A stretch of DNA of 64,000 nt, from the NCBI RefSeq assembly GCF_003846175.1, contig NZ_ML123047.1:229873-293872 (forward strand), in the 5' to 3' direction. A model generated the notes under the pieces. It worked only from the letters and a program-made list of their open reading frames with translations, did not search any database and was not told where the DNA came from. Of the stretch, positions 53,855-61,841 are shown piece after piece. Positions within the stretch are counted from its first letter, which is position 1; each line of letters opens with the position of its first letter. This DNA is from Streptomyces sp. ADI95-17. Lineage in GTDB: Bacteria > Actinomycetota > Actinomycetes > Streptomycetales > Streptomycetaceae. The position numbers and the translations under genes are program-made.

Positions 53855-55282
53855 ATGACCAAGGACGTGATCGCGCTCACCAGGCGAATGCCGGACGCGT
53901 TGAGTATCTTGGCGGGCCTGCTTGCGGGTGGCCCGGACCTGCTGGTCGAGACCGCCGGCGAGGGTGCCGTGGTCCAGCTGTGTGACGCCGAAGGGCGGCC
54001 GCTCGTCTCGATCGAGGTGCCGCTGCTGCTCCAGGTGCAGGGTGAGGCGGCCCGGTTGCTGGGGCCCGACGTCGAGCCGCCGGGCGACGGTCCGGCGTGG
54101 TGGGTCGAGGCCCGCGCCGCCGCGGGCGTCCCCCAGGCCGAACAGCTCGCAGGTGCCTTCGCAGCCCGGCTGACCATGCTCCTGGGCGGCAGGGTCTGGC
54201 CACCGGATGCCCCCGGCACCGTCGGTGCGGCCCGCCCGGTCGATGTCTCCGGCATCACCGCCGTACCGGCTCCCGCTGCTGCCCAGCCGGCCGTCGACAT
54301 GCTCACCGACAGGGCTGCCGTCGTTCTCCAGGACCGACCGGTCGTCCCCATGACCAGCTGGCTCTCCGAGGCGCTGCGGGCCACCGTGGACAGCGACCGG
54401 TCCCTTCAGATCGTCACCCCACCGCACTGCCGTCTCTCCCTGCCCACCCGCATGCTGCTGCAGTCCACACCCTCGCGCTGGGTGGTCCAGGACGAGCGGT
54501 GCGGCTATTACGACGGGCTGACCGGCGCGGTACTGCGCTGGCAGGACGACGCCTTCTCCCCGGCCCGGGACGAAAGCGGTGAGACTCCGGTGGCAGAGGC
54601 CTTCGCAGAGGTTCGGCCCAGCGGCGAGCGTCAGCTCGTCGTTTCCTTCCGGACCCTGCACCCTCCCAGGGCGGACCTCGTTCTCGGCGGCGCGCTGGAA
54701 GCCGCCTGGCAGGCGCTGGCCGGTGGCCCGCCGGCCAGCTGGGGGACATCGGAGCCGGCCGGTCTGGCCTGGTCGAGGCGGCAGCTGACCGAGCTGGCGT
54801 ACGAACGTGCCCCACGGCCCACCTGGACGGTGGTCGTCGGTGCCCCAAACCGGCCCGCCGTCGCCACCCTGCGCGTGATCCGCACCCCGGAGGGTGTGGA
54901 GGAGGACATCACCCTCACCATCGGCTACGGCCCCGGTGAGAAGCCGGCCCTGGAGGCACTGCCGGAGCTGGCCGACGAACTCGTGACCCGACACGGACTG
55001 AAGACCATGCTGTGCCAACTGCGCGCGGCACGCCGGGACCTGAGCACCCCGCCCCACTTCGAGCACCCGCCGCTGCCCTACGCCTTCGTGCTGGGCCCCG
55101 CGGAGGGCCGGGAAGCAGGACGCGACACCGCGAGCAGGACACCGCTCAAGGAACGCCCGGTGCGACTGGGCCCGAACGCCCGGCCCGGCTTCTACTACCC
55201 GCTCGGCGACGGAGAGTCCGCCGAGAGCTGGTACGCACTTGAGCAGCTCATGCGTCATCTGCGAGGGGCGCCGCCCGCCTGA
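53855..55282 (+). CDS. DUF6177 family protein
   Basis: A 475-aa protein beginning MTKDVIALTRRMPDALSILA. It resembles the Streptomyces DUF6177 family found in ESX/type VII loci with WXG100 and DUF6507 genes. PVVPMTSWLSEALRATVDSD, HCRLSLPTRMLLQ and RWVVQDERCGYYDGLTG are the recognisable blocks. No membrane helix, so probably a soluble accessory of toxin export. ATG 53855 follows GGAGA. It is separated from the toxin/immunity pair by 424 bp of scraps, so may have its own promoter. Confidence 0.7.
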   Translation: MTKDVIALTRRMPDALSILAGLLAGGPDLLVETAGEGAVVQLCDAEGRPLVSIEVPLLLQVQGEAARLLGPDVEPPGDGPAWWVEARAAAGVPQAEQLAGAFAARLTMLLGGRVWPPDAPGTVGAARPVDVSGITAVPAPAAAQPAVDMLTDRAAVVLQDRPVVPMTSWLSEALRATVDSDRSLQIVTPPHCRLSLPTRMLLQSTPSRWVVQDERCGYYDGLTGAVLRWQDDAFSPARDESGETPVAEAFAEVRPSGERQLVVSFRTLHPPRADLVLGGALEAAWQALAGGPPASWGTSEPAGLAWSRRQLTELAYERAPRPTWTVVVGAPNRPAVATLRVIRTPEGVEEDITLTIGYGPGEKPALEALPELADELVTRHGLKTMLCQLRAARRDLSTPPHFEHPPLPYAFVLGPAEGREAGRDTASRTPLKERPVRLGPNARPGFYYPLGDGESAESWYALEQLMRHLRGAPPA

Positions 55283-55673
55283 ACGATCACGCATGGTGCG
55301 CTCGGTCGCGCGCTGCGTCCGACCGGAAGACGGACATGCTAGTGCCGGTGTGCCCCGCACAGGAGCGACACCCCGCTTCCCGGCTCTGCCGCCCACCGGC
55401 CCGGCAAGGCCCTCGGATCGGATACGTGAGCGGCGGCACATCGAGCTATCGCTCATACAACCGGGCATCCTGCCGAGTCCCACCACCGCGCCGGGCAACA
55501 CGACTTTCCTCCCGCCCAGCGTCTCTCCCGACGCCACGCAGGTGGCCGTGCCACAACGTGCCAGAAGGGGCGGTAATCAGCGGTCACCAAAGGGCTGAAG
55601 CCGCTATCAGGACGAGGCCATCAACGCGCGTTCCCGCAGTTCACAGGCTATGCACGGACCAAGTGCCGGGTGA
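55283..55673. other. left arm region of att copy 6, no gene
   Basis: No gene supported. The GTGCCA pair at 55548-55553 and 55558-55563 is 126 bp before the core. Text around 55548-55600 (GTGCCACAACGTGCCAG, then GGGGCGGTAA-CAGCGGTCA) is close to that at 43848 and 48941. Confidence 0.6.
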
Positions 55674-55714
55674 TTCCCAAGCTCAGAGCGCGAGTTCGAT
55701 TCTCGTCACCCGCT
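55674..55714 (+). repeat. att copy 6
   Basis: Perfect 41-bp core, preceded by GTGA as in copies 2, 5 and 7. Separates islands E and F. Confidence 0.92.
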
Positions 55715-55759
55715 CCATGGAAAAGCCCCAGGCCAGTGGCCGGGGGCTTCTTTGTTGCC

Positions 55760-56100
55760 TGGACCAGTTCAAGGGTCCCGCACCAGATCCGCACCAGAAG
55801 GCTTCCCCTCGGCCATCTCGCGGACGGTGCGCCCCAGGTCGACCCGCCGCTCGCGGCCTCCTGCCGCCACTCAAGGTCGGCGCGGTGGATGCTGTCGAGG
55901 TCTGGGGCCTGGTGGCCGATGGCGACGAACTCGTCTCCTCCGAGGCGTCCGACGATGCCGTGACGGCCGCACCAGGCGGCGAGGCGTTCGGCGTTGACGG
56001 CCAGGGCGACGTCCCCGGCGGCGTGGCCGTGGGTGTCGTTGAGGTTCTTGAAGTCGTCGAGGTCGGAAGCGCGCGGGTTCCCGGAATCCTGAACGTTGGT
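55760..56100 (-). pseudogene. GGDEF-domain fragment joined to integrase tail
   Basis: Right part, read on the minus strand: DLDDFKNLNDTHGHAAGDVA, then RLAAWCGRHGIVGRLGGDEF and VAIGHQAP, the centre of a diguanylate-cyclase GGDEF domain with the signature intact but both ends lost. The left part HRADLEWRQEAASGG resembles the integrase tail next to other att copies. It is a deletion scar; no start codon is available. Confidence 0.65.
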
Positions 56101-56198
56101 AAGCCGGAACCTGCATGCCAGCTGATGGCTGCGGCGGTCCCACGCGCGGGTTCCGGCCTAGGCAGTTTCGTTTGGATCAGTTGGTCGTTGGTCCGAGT

Positions 56199-57073
56199 GT
56201 GTCGTTGACTGATGCGCAGTGGGCGCGGATCGAGCCGTTGCTCCCGGATCGGACGTCGAAGCGGGGTGGCCGTTGGCGGGACCATCGAGAGGTGATCGAC
56301 GCGATCGCCTTCAAGTTCCAGACCGGCACGCAGTGGGTTCACCTGCCGGAGAAGTACGGCAACTGGCGAGGCTTCTACAACCGGCTGCGGATGTGGGCTG
56401 TCGACGGCACGTGGGAGCGGGTCTTCACCACTCTGGTGGCCCAGCCTGACGCGGACGGGGACCTCAACTGGGCCGTGTCGGTGGACTCCACGATCGTGCG
56501 GGCTCACCAGCACGCGGCCGGGGCCCGGAAAAAGGGGTCCCGGCCGACGAACCTGACGACCATGCCATCGGCCGGTCCCGCGGCGGACTGACAACGAAGA
56601 TCCACCTCGCCGCCGACGACCGCTGCCGCCCACTGGCCTTTCACCTCACCGCCGGACAGGCCGGTGACGCGCCCGCCTTCACCGACGTCATGGCCCGCCT
56701 GCGCGTTCCTCGTCGGCGAGGACGGCCCCGCACCAGGCCGGACCTGGTCCTGGCCGACAAGGCGTACTCCTCCCGCGCGATCCGCGAGCACCTGCGCAAG
56801 CGCGGCATCCGGGCAGTGATCCCCGTCCCCGCCGACCAGCGCGGACACCGGCTACGCCGGGGCAGCCGGGGCGGCAGACCACCGGCCTTCGACCGTGAGA
56901 CTTACAAGTGGCGCAACGCTGTCGAACGGTGTATCAACCGCCTGAAGCAGTGGCGCGGGATCGCCACCCGCTACGAGAAGACCGCCACCGTTTATCTGGC
57001 CGGACTCCACATCGCCGGTATTTTCCTCTGGTCTGCCCGATCCTTCGTCCTCAGACGTGACTGTGGACGTTGA
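56199..57073 (+). CDS. IS5-family transposase, two frames
   Basis: OrfA (56199-56591) reads LTDAQWARIEPLLPDRTSKR, then GGRWRDHREVIDAIAFKFQT, ending out of frame. OrfB continues from about 56537 to 57073 as ADEPDDHAIGRSRGGLTTKI, with LVLADKAYSS and NAVERCINRLKQWRGIATRY, the DDE half. The catalytic Asp lies in VDSTIVRAHQHAAGA of OrfA. The frames join over a slippery AAAAAGGGG run (56529-56537), the usual site of programmed frameshifting in this IS group. So the element may be active. Confidence 0.85.
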
Positions 57074-57413
57074 TGACACTTCCGTCGGGTGCCTGAACAA
57101 AGAAGCGTCGGATTCCCCATGGTTCCGTGGTCAAGGGATAGACCACCTGGTACCCCTGGCGCTCGGCTGCGGCGTACGCGGCGTCAACGTCCTCGACTTC
57201 GACCGCCAGTGTCGAATGGGCGGTATGCGGGTCCCATGAGTCTGCGGCAGGGGAGACCAGGGTCATCTGTGCCGTCGGGTTACCGGGCGAGGCCAACATC
57301 AAGAAGCCGGGCTCGTCCATGCGCACGTCCATGCCCAGGAAATCGCTGTAGAAGCTTCGGCTCTCTTCGATGACATGGGTGACGACGTTGGGCATGATGC
57401 GACGGATCGTCAT
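57051..57413 (-). CDS. VOC (glyoxalase/bleomycin-resistance-like) protein
   Basis: A 120-aa protein, one VOC unit of two beta-alpha-beta3 modules: MPNVVTHVIEESRSFYSDFL, FLMLASPGNPTAQMTLVSP and VEDVDAAYAAAERQGYQVVY, ending DGSVINVHSH. Members bind metals or drugs, or act as glyoxalases; the ligand is unknown. ATG 57413 is chosen, with GCGAGG just upstream. Its 3' end overlaps the end of the transposase frame, and an IS-like terminal repeat lies beyond its start. Confidence 0.82.
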   Translation of the reverse strand: MTIRRIMPNVVTHVIEESRSFYSDFLGMDVRMDEPGFLMLASPGNPTAQMTLVSPAADSWDPHTAHSTLAVEVEDVDAAYAAAERQGYQVVYPLTTEPWGIRRFFVQAPDGSVINVHSHV

Positions 57414-57681
57414 CCTCGCACTGTAGCGGAGGACCGCTCCAACAGCTTGATCCAAACGAGAGGCTCTAGGTCTGTCATTTGGATCATCGTGCGGACCAGA
57501 GGAAGGGCGGGTGTCGCCGTGTCGAAGGACGACAGCAGGACGTAAGTGAGGCGGTAGCCAGACGTAAGCGGCGGGCGGAATGCTTCACGTGTCAGCAGGT
57601 CAAGTGGGGTAGCGGCTCGCCGCGCGTTCCGGGCCGCTACTGCACCTCCGTACTCGACCGCCATATATTCGGGGAATTCAC

Positions 57682-58362
57682 ATGCGTACGACGTTCCACT
57701 CCCGCAAGCGCACCGCCACCATCGGCGCAGCACTCACCGCCGTCGTCACTCTCGCCCTCACCGCCTGCAACGGCGACAACAGCGCGTTGGGCAGCACGCA
57801 GGCCAGCCCCACCGCGTCGGCGGACAAGGCGGGCGGCACGGTCGGGGCGGGCAAGGCGGACCAGAGCGTCGGCACCGGCACCGGCGGGAGCGACCAGAGC
57901 GCCGACACCGGCACCGGTGACACCAGCGAGGGCAAGGTCGACATGTGCCGCTCCGGCGTGCTCGACGCCACTGCCGCTGACAACACCACGGACAAGACGG
58001 ACGGCATCGTCACCGTCACCTTCAAGAACGTCGCAAGCGCCGACTGCCGCATCAGCGGCTTCCCGGGTGTCGATCTGAAGACGTCCCTGGGCGACACCTT
58101 CTCCGTGGACCGCAACGGCGAGCAGGCTGTGCCGCAGATCCTCAAGGAGGGCGAGACCGCCGCCTTCAACATCACGTTCCCGGTCAACAACACCGGCGGC
58201 TCCGGCGTGCGGCTGACCGACATGGTGGTGACGCCCCCGAACGAGATCGAGCCCTTCACCCTGAGGTGGCCGGCGGGCACGCTCGCCGTCACCGACGGCG
58301 AGGGCGACGGGAGGATGGAGGTCAGCCCGGTGAGCAAGGTCAGCGACTCACCGGCTGGCTGA
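57682..58362 (+). CDS. DUF4232 lipoprotein
   Basis: A 226-aa protein. Signal peptide (RKRTATIGAALTAVVTLALT) with lipobox LTAC around residue 30, a Gly/Thr/Asp-rich spacer (34-90), then a DUF4232-type beta domain (VTVTFKNVASADCRISGFPG; ETAAFNITFPVNN). Anchored to the outer face of the membrane. Function is unknown; the family is abundant in Streptomyces. Good codon bias. Independent of the neighbours. Confidence 0.82.
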   Translation: MRTTFHSRKRTATIGAALTAVVTLALTACNGDNSALGSTQASPTASADKAGGTVGAGKADQSVGTGTGGSDQSADTGTGDTSEGKVDMCRSGVLDATAADNTTDKTDGIVTVTFKNVASADCRISGFPGVDLKTSLGDTFSVDRNGEQAVPQILKEGETAAFNITFPVNNTGGSGVRLTDMVVTPPNEIEPFTLRWPAGTLAVTDGEGDGRMEVSPVSKVSDSPAG

Positions 58363-58439
58363 CCCCGCTCAGGACTGCTGCGGGGAGCGCCACCATGATG
58401 TTGAACGCATGCGCCCAACCCCTCCGCCACCCCGGAGAA

Positions 58440-58690
58440 CAGCAGCGCGAAGTGCTCCTGCCCACGTTGACCCCTCGCCAGTTCCCGCACTTCTCCGGCA
58501 GATGGACCCACTGCGATCCGGTCTGGAACTTCCAGGCGATCGCATCGATCACCTCACGGTGGTCCCGCCACCGCCCCCCGTCTGGGCGTCCGGCCCGGCA
58601 ACAACGGCTCGATCCGCGTCCGCTGCACGTCGCTTAACGGCACACTCAGAACAACGATCAGATGATCCAAACGAAACGGCCTAGCTGACG
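58440..58690 (-). pseudogene. IS5-family transposase N-terminal fragment
   Basis: IVVLSVPLSDVQRTRIEPLL and then, after a frame change, EVIDAIAWKFQTGSQWVHLP: the start of a transposase like that at 56199, but inverted and cut at about 58440. The terminal repeat (CGTTTCGTTTGGATCATCTG) begins near 58685. Confidence 0.75.
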
Positions 58691-58924
58691 GGACATGGTG
58701 AGCGAAGCCCGGTTCTGCCAGGAGGATTGGGAAGACCACGGCTGATCTGAAAGACGCATCCCGCCTGGGACTTCGACTTCGACTTCGACGACGGCGACGA
58801 ACTCACCCGGCGACTGCCCTGACAGGCTGCTCTGTACGATCACCGAATACTGGGCGCTGGTCCGCCTGTCCTGTGCGGAGATCAGCAAGTGGTGCCCTGT
58901 CCGGATGGTTGAGGGAGTTGGCGG

Positions 58925-59443
58925 GTGTCCGCTTTGGACTTCTACGCTCACGTCGCCGTTTGCGGTGAGGTCCTGGGAGTTGGCCTCGGTGCCGACCCGG
59001 AAGCCTGGGAAGCCGCCCTGGGGGCGACATGCCTCGATGTTCCCGGTGGTGGCCTACTGCGGCGGGACTACGGGCTCGTGGAAATCAACTTCTCGCCGGA
59101 CCAGCCAGGGCGGCAAGGGCAGATGTCGTGCTTCGGCTTCGGCGTGAAGATCCAACGACTGCTGTACGACCAGTCCTCGAACACCGTGCCGTCCCCGCTC
59201 TCGCGGGAATACGGGGAATTCGCACCCAGAGTCCCCTTCAAGGAACTGCAGACCGCCATCCTGGCCCTGGGCCACACGATCGAACTCGACAAGCACAACA
59301 CGTCGAGTGACATGGACTGCTACCGCGTATCCGCGTCCGCCGCCCGCATCCACGTCGTCGCCGACCCTGACCCGTACGGGTCAGGCGACCCAGATCCAGA
59401 CGGACATCAGAGGGGCGACGTCTGGTCCGTCGACGTGTGGTGA
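58925..59443 (+). CDS. unknown 172-aa protein
   Basis: Not recognised. MSALDFYAHVAVCGEVLGVG, an acidic middle (LRRDYGLVEINFSPDQPG), then SCFGFGVKIQRLLYD and a His/Asp-rich end (ARIHVVADPDPYG). Soluble, no signal. Gene size and style resemble toxin-immunity proteins, but no partner toxin is adjacent. The GTG start is 60 bp downstream of a region with no other gene. Confidence 0.55.
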   Translation: MSALDFYAHVAVCGEVLGVGLGADPEAWEAALGATCLDVPGGGLLRRDYGLVEINFSPDQPGRQGQMSCFGFGVKIQRLLYDQSSNTVPSPLSREYGEFAPRVPFKELQTAILALGHTIELDKHNTSSDMDCYRVSASAARIHVVADPDPYGSGDPDPDGHQRGDVWSVDVW

Positions 59444-59594
59444 CCAGCCGGCGACCTCCCAGCAGCGTCCGTGATATCTCTTCGCTACGAGGAGCGCCGG
59501 GCAACGATCACCTGCGCGGCGGGCCACGATCTGAAGAGCGCGCGCCACCCAGCTGATCAGCCACACTCAAGCCCCCCGTGCCGCATCCAACCGG

Positions 59595-60248
59595 CTAGCC
59601 CGCAGGCCAATGCGGGTTCGGCATGCCGTCATCGCTCATGTGCGCCCGCTGCCAGATCCCTTTCCAGTTGAACGGCGTCTCCGGGACGAACCGGTGCCGC
59701 TGCCCGCACGGACATGGCGCCAGCACCCACGCGCACCCACCGCACAGCTCCACCCAGCCGTGCCCGGTCGAGTTCGACACCAGCGGTCTCTCGTCCCCGC
59801 AGGCGGGGCAGCCGGGGAAATCGGCGCCGTCCAAAATCGCGTTCTGTCGCCGGACGTACTCAGGCAGCCGCAGCGACGGATGGCGAAACGGGTCTTCGTA
59901 CCAGGCGCGGTTCGGGCCCTCCCACCAGCTCCGCAGCCACCACGGTCGCGGGTTCACTACAGCCCGCCGCCCCGCCCGCTTCTCCGCCCGGCGTTGCGCG
60001 GCGTACTCCTCCGCCCGCGCGAGCCACAGCACCCGCGCCTCATGCAGTTCCTCCACCGCCCGCACCAGCGCGTCCGGGTCCGCCTCCAGCCGCCGGGGGA
60101 TCGCGGCGCTGAGCGTGAGGTGGTGGTATGTCGCCCGGAAGCCGTACGGAGCAAAGAGGGTGATGCAGGTCCGCAGCGCGCTGTGCCGGCGACGGAGGGG
60201 AAGGCGGGCGTCGTGCACGTGCGCTCGGTGGGTCAGGAAACTGGTCAT
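59595..60248 (-). CDS. unknown zinc-ribbon protein
   Basis: A 217-aa protein. An N-terminal helical region, an R/A-rich helix (LARAEEYAAQRRAEKRAGRR), then CPACGDERP and LCGGCAWVLAPCPCGQRH, forming a likely zinc ribbon. Function unknown. The ATG overlaps the stop of the next gene (ATGA), so it is the second gene of an operon with the 209-aa protein. Confidence 0.6.
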   Translation of the reverse strand: MTSFLTHRAHVHDARLPLRRRHSALRTCITLFAPYGFRATYHHLTLSAAIPRRLEADPDALVRAVEELHEARVLWLARAEEYAAQRRAEKRAGRRAVVNPRPWWLRSWWEGPNRAWYEDPFRHPSLRLPEYVRRQNAILDGADFPGCPACGDERPLVSNSTGHGWVELCGGCAWVLAPCPCGQRHRFVPETPFNWKGIWQRAHMSDDGMPNPHWPAG

Positions 60249-60874
60249 TGTGTGGGCGCCAGGTCCAGTGCCCGTGCCAGGGCGGCAGTGACGGCGGCAG
60301 CGTGTGCCGGCAGGTGTTGTTCAGCCCAGGTTCCGGCAAGGCTGAGGAAGTCCTGCAAATCCTGCTGGGCGCCCGCGACGAGCCTGCGTACCTGGTCTAC
60401 TGGCAGCTCGATCACCGGGCTGCCGTCCGTCCCATGGGCGTCGACCGTTAGCCGGACACTGTCGCCGACGCGTTCGGCCACCGAGGACGGGTCGTGGCCG
60501 AAGTAGGCGCAGCCGGTGTCGTCGAGCACGTCCAGCCAGTCCCGCCAGGTCTCCAGGCCGTTGCAGCAGCCCGGCTCGACGAAGACGGTGTCGGTGGTGG
60601 TGTCGGTCACCCGGAACCCGCCGGCGGCGAACAGGTCAGGCATGGTGAGCAGCCCGTGCAGGAATGTGCCGAGCGGGTCGGTCGGGCACGGCCCATGCTC
60701 CACCTCCGGCTCGAAGTCGTTGCAGTCGGCGATCCGCATAACCGCCGTGCCTACCTCCGCCGGAGTGAGCTCCCCGTTCAGCACGAGGTAGCCATGCGAT
60801 TCCTGCTCGCCAACCGGCCAGAGCGCGAAGTCGTCGGCAGCGGAGATCTCCAGAACGGGTTGCATCACAATCAC
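60245..60874 (-). CDS. unknown 209-aa protein
   Basis: Not recognised. Alpha/beta sequence (QPVLEISAADDFALWPVGEQ; GCCNGLETWRDWLDVLDDTG) with a C-terminal helical bundle. The cysteine pair GCCNG is conserved-looking. A start at codon 4 (MQPVL) is as likely. Coupled to the zinc-ribbon gene by an ATGA overlap. Confidence 0.58.
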   Translation of the reverse strand: MIVMQPVLEISAADDFALWPVGEQESHGYLVLNGELTPAEVGTAVMRIADCNDFEPEVEHGPCPTDPLGTFLHGLLTMPDLFAAGGFRVTDTTTDTVFVEPGCCNGLETWRDWLDVLDDTGCAYFGHDPSSVAERVGDSVRLTVDAHGTDGSPVIELPVDQVRRLVAGAQQDLQDFLSLAGTWAEQHLPAHAAAVTAALARALDLAPTQ

Positions 60875-61001
60875 ATGGGGATGGTGCCGGACGCACTACT
60901 ACACCGCCACGGGCTTTCAGCTGCGGCATCGGACTCGGAGCGGGCCCGCTACCTGGGCAGTTTCGCGGTGCGCTCCGGGCAGGCGGGGGACTGTACCGTG
61001 A

Positions 61002-61292
61002 ATGGGCTGGACGAAGCAGGCGCAGCACGACTTTCAGAGCATGCCCGCCGAAGGCAGCGACCTGGTCATGAGTGCCCGCGCGGAACTGGTCACTGCCGAA
61101 GACCCGTACTTCCGGGGAATCGAAGCCGATGCCTCGCTCCCGCACTGGATGACCGTCCGACCGCTGTCCTCCACGAGCCCAGGCGGCCCCCACATCGTCG
61201 ACCTGGCCGGCGGACGCGGCTGGCCCATCTACACCTTCATGCGCCGCCACGCCGACCCACAGATCGTCGTCACCGAAGCCTTCTGGGCCTGA
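61002..61292 (+). CDS. unknown 96-aa protein
   Basis: Begins MGWTKQAQHDFQSMPAEGSD and ends HADPQIVVTEAFWA. Soluble, mixed alpha/beta; no family recognised. A GGGGGA run lies 13 bp before the ATG. Last gene before att copy 7. Confidence 0.5.
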   Translation: MGWTKQAQHDFQSMPAEGSDLVMSARAELVTAEDPYFRGIEADASLPHWMTVRPLSSTSPGGPHIVDLAGGRGWPIYTFMRRHADPQIVVTEAFWA

Positions 61293-61514
61293 CGCCTGCG
61301 CCACCGCAGCGTCTGCACCACGGGCGGCCTCCGCGTGCTGTCACCCGCTCCAGCAAGAAACCTCAGGCCGATGACCTGCCGTCGATGTGCCCCATCCATG
61401 CCCTTCGGAGCGGAGAACAGCGGTCACGCACGGCTCCCAGGGGGTACAGACAACTACCCCACTCCGGACAACCGTGCAGGCCAGAGCCACCCCGTCCACT
61501 CAAGCACCCGTGAT

Positions 61515-61555
61515 TCCCAAGCTCAGAGCGCGAGTTCGATTCTCGTCACCCGCTC
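61515..61555 (+). repeat. att copy 7 (right end of array)
   Basis: Perfect core. The following TCTTCGAAGAAGGCCCAGGT is the same as after the tRNA copy, so this may mark the ancestral right flank. A GTGCCC...TGCCC pair starts at 61387, 128 bp before. The 286 bp to the next gene hold no gene I can support. Confidence 0.92.
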
Positions 61556-61841
61556 TTCGAAGAAGGCCCAGGTCGGCGACCCGGGCCTTTCTTGTTGCCC
61601 AGACCAGCCGAGAGCCGCCATGCCCTCCGCGTGCCCGGCGCCTGCATCGCCACCATCACCTCCAGCGAAGACGCACTCGACGACCGTTCGCAGCACCCAC
61701 AGCGTCGGCCCGGTGTGCCGGAGTGCCGGCCGACAGCAGGACGCGTGACACTCCTGGAGCCGACAGGCGAGCAAAGGACTGGGGCAGTTACCTCCCGACG
61801 CCTGCCCCCGCTGTCCTGCGGCTCCGGAGCGATCACGTCTC

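Larger units (their letters stand above)
56160..57475. mobile_element. IS5-family element with possible passenger gene
   Basis: A CCTAG...TCGTTTGGATCA end at 56157-56180 and its inverse near 57447-57473 (TGATCCAAACGA...CTAGG) bracket a frameshifted IS5 transposase and a VOC gene. The end sequence recurs near 58655-58685 at an IS fragment, so it is a genuine IS end. Whether the VOC gene lies inside the mobile unit or between two IS scars is not settled. No target duplication was seen. Confidence 0.6.
19731..61555. mobile_element. tandem array of six integrative islands at tRNA-Gly
   Basis: Seven direct copies of the tRNA 3' part bound six consecutive segments of about 10.0, 9.3, 5.1, 5.1, 6.6 and 5.8 kb. 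Each downstream copy has a paired GTGCC(A/C) repeat 126-129 bp before it and, where preserved, a hairpin and a second GTGCC pair about 65 bp after it. Integrase coding remains near-complete only in the tRNA-proximal island. Relics of the integrase C-terminal region adjoin att copies 3, 4 and 5, with a weak trace at copy 6. This is the expected result of repeated site-specific integration and decay. No conjugation, replication or excisionase gene is recognisable, so the islands are probably not self-mobile now. Confidence 0.9.

Noticed and set aside
29662..61555. Further tRNA-Gly genes at the repeated att sites
   Set aside because: Only the 3' part from the anticodon loop is present; D-arm and 5' acceptor strand are missing at every downstream copy.
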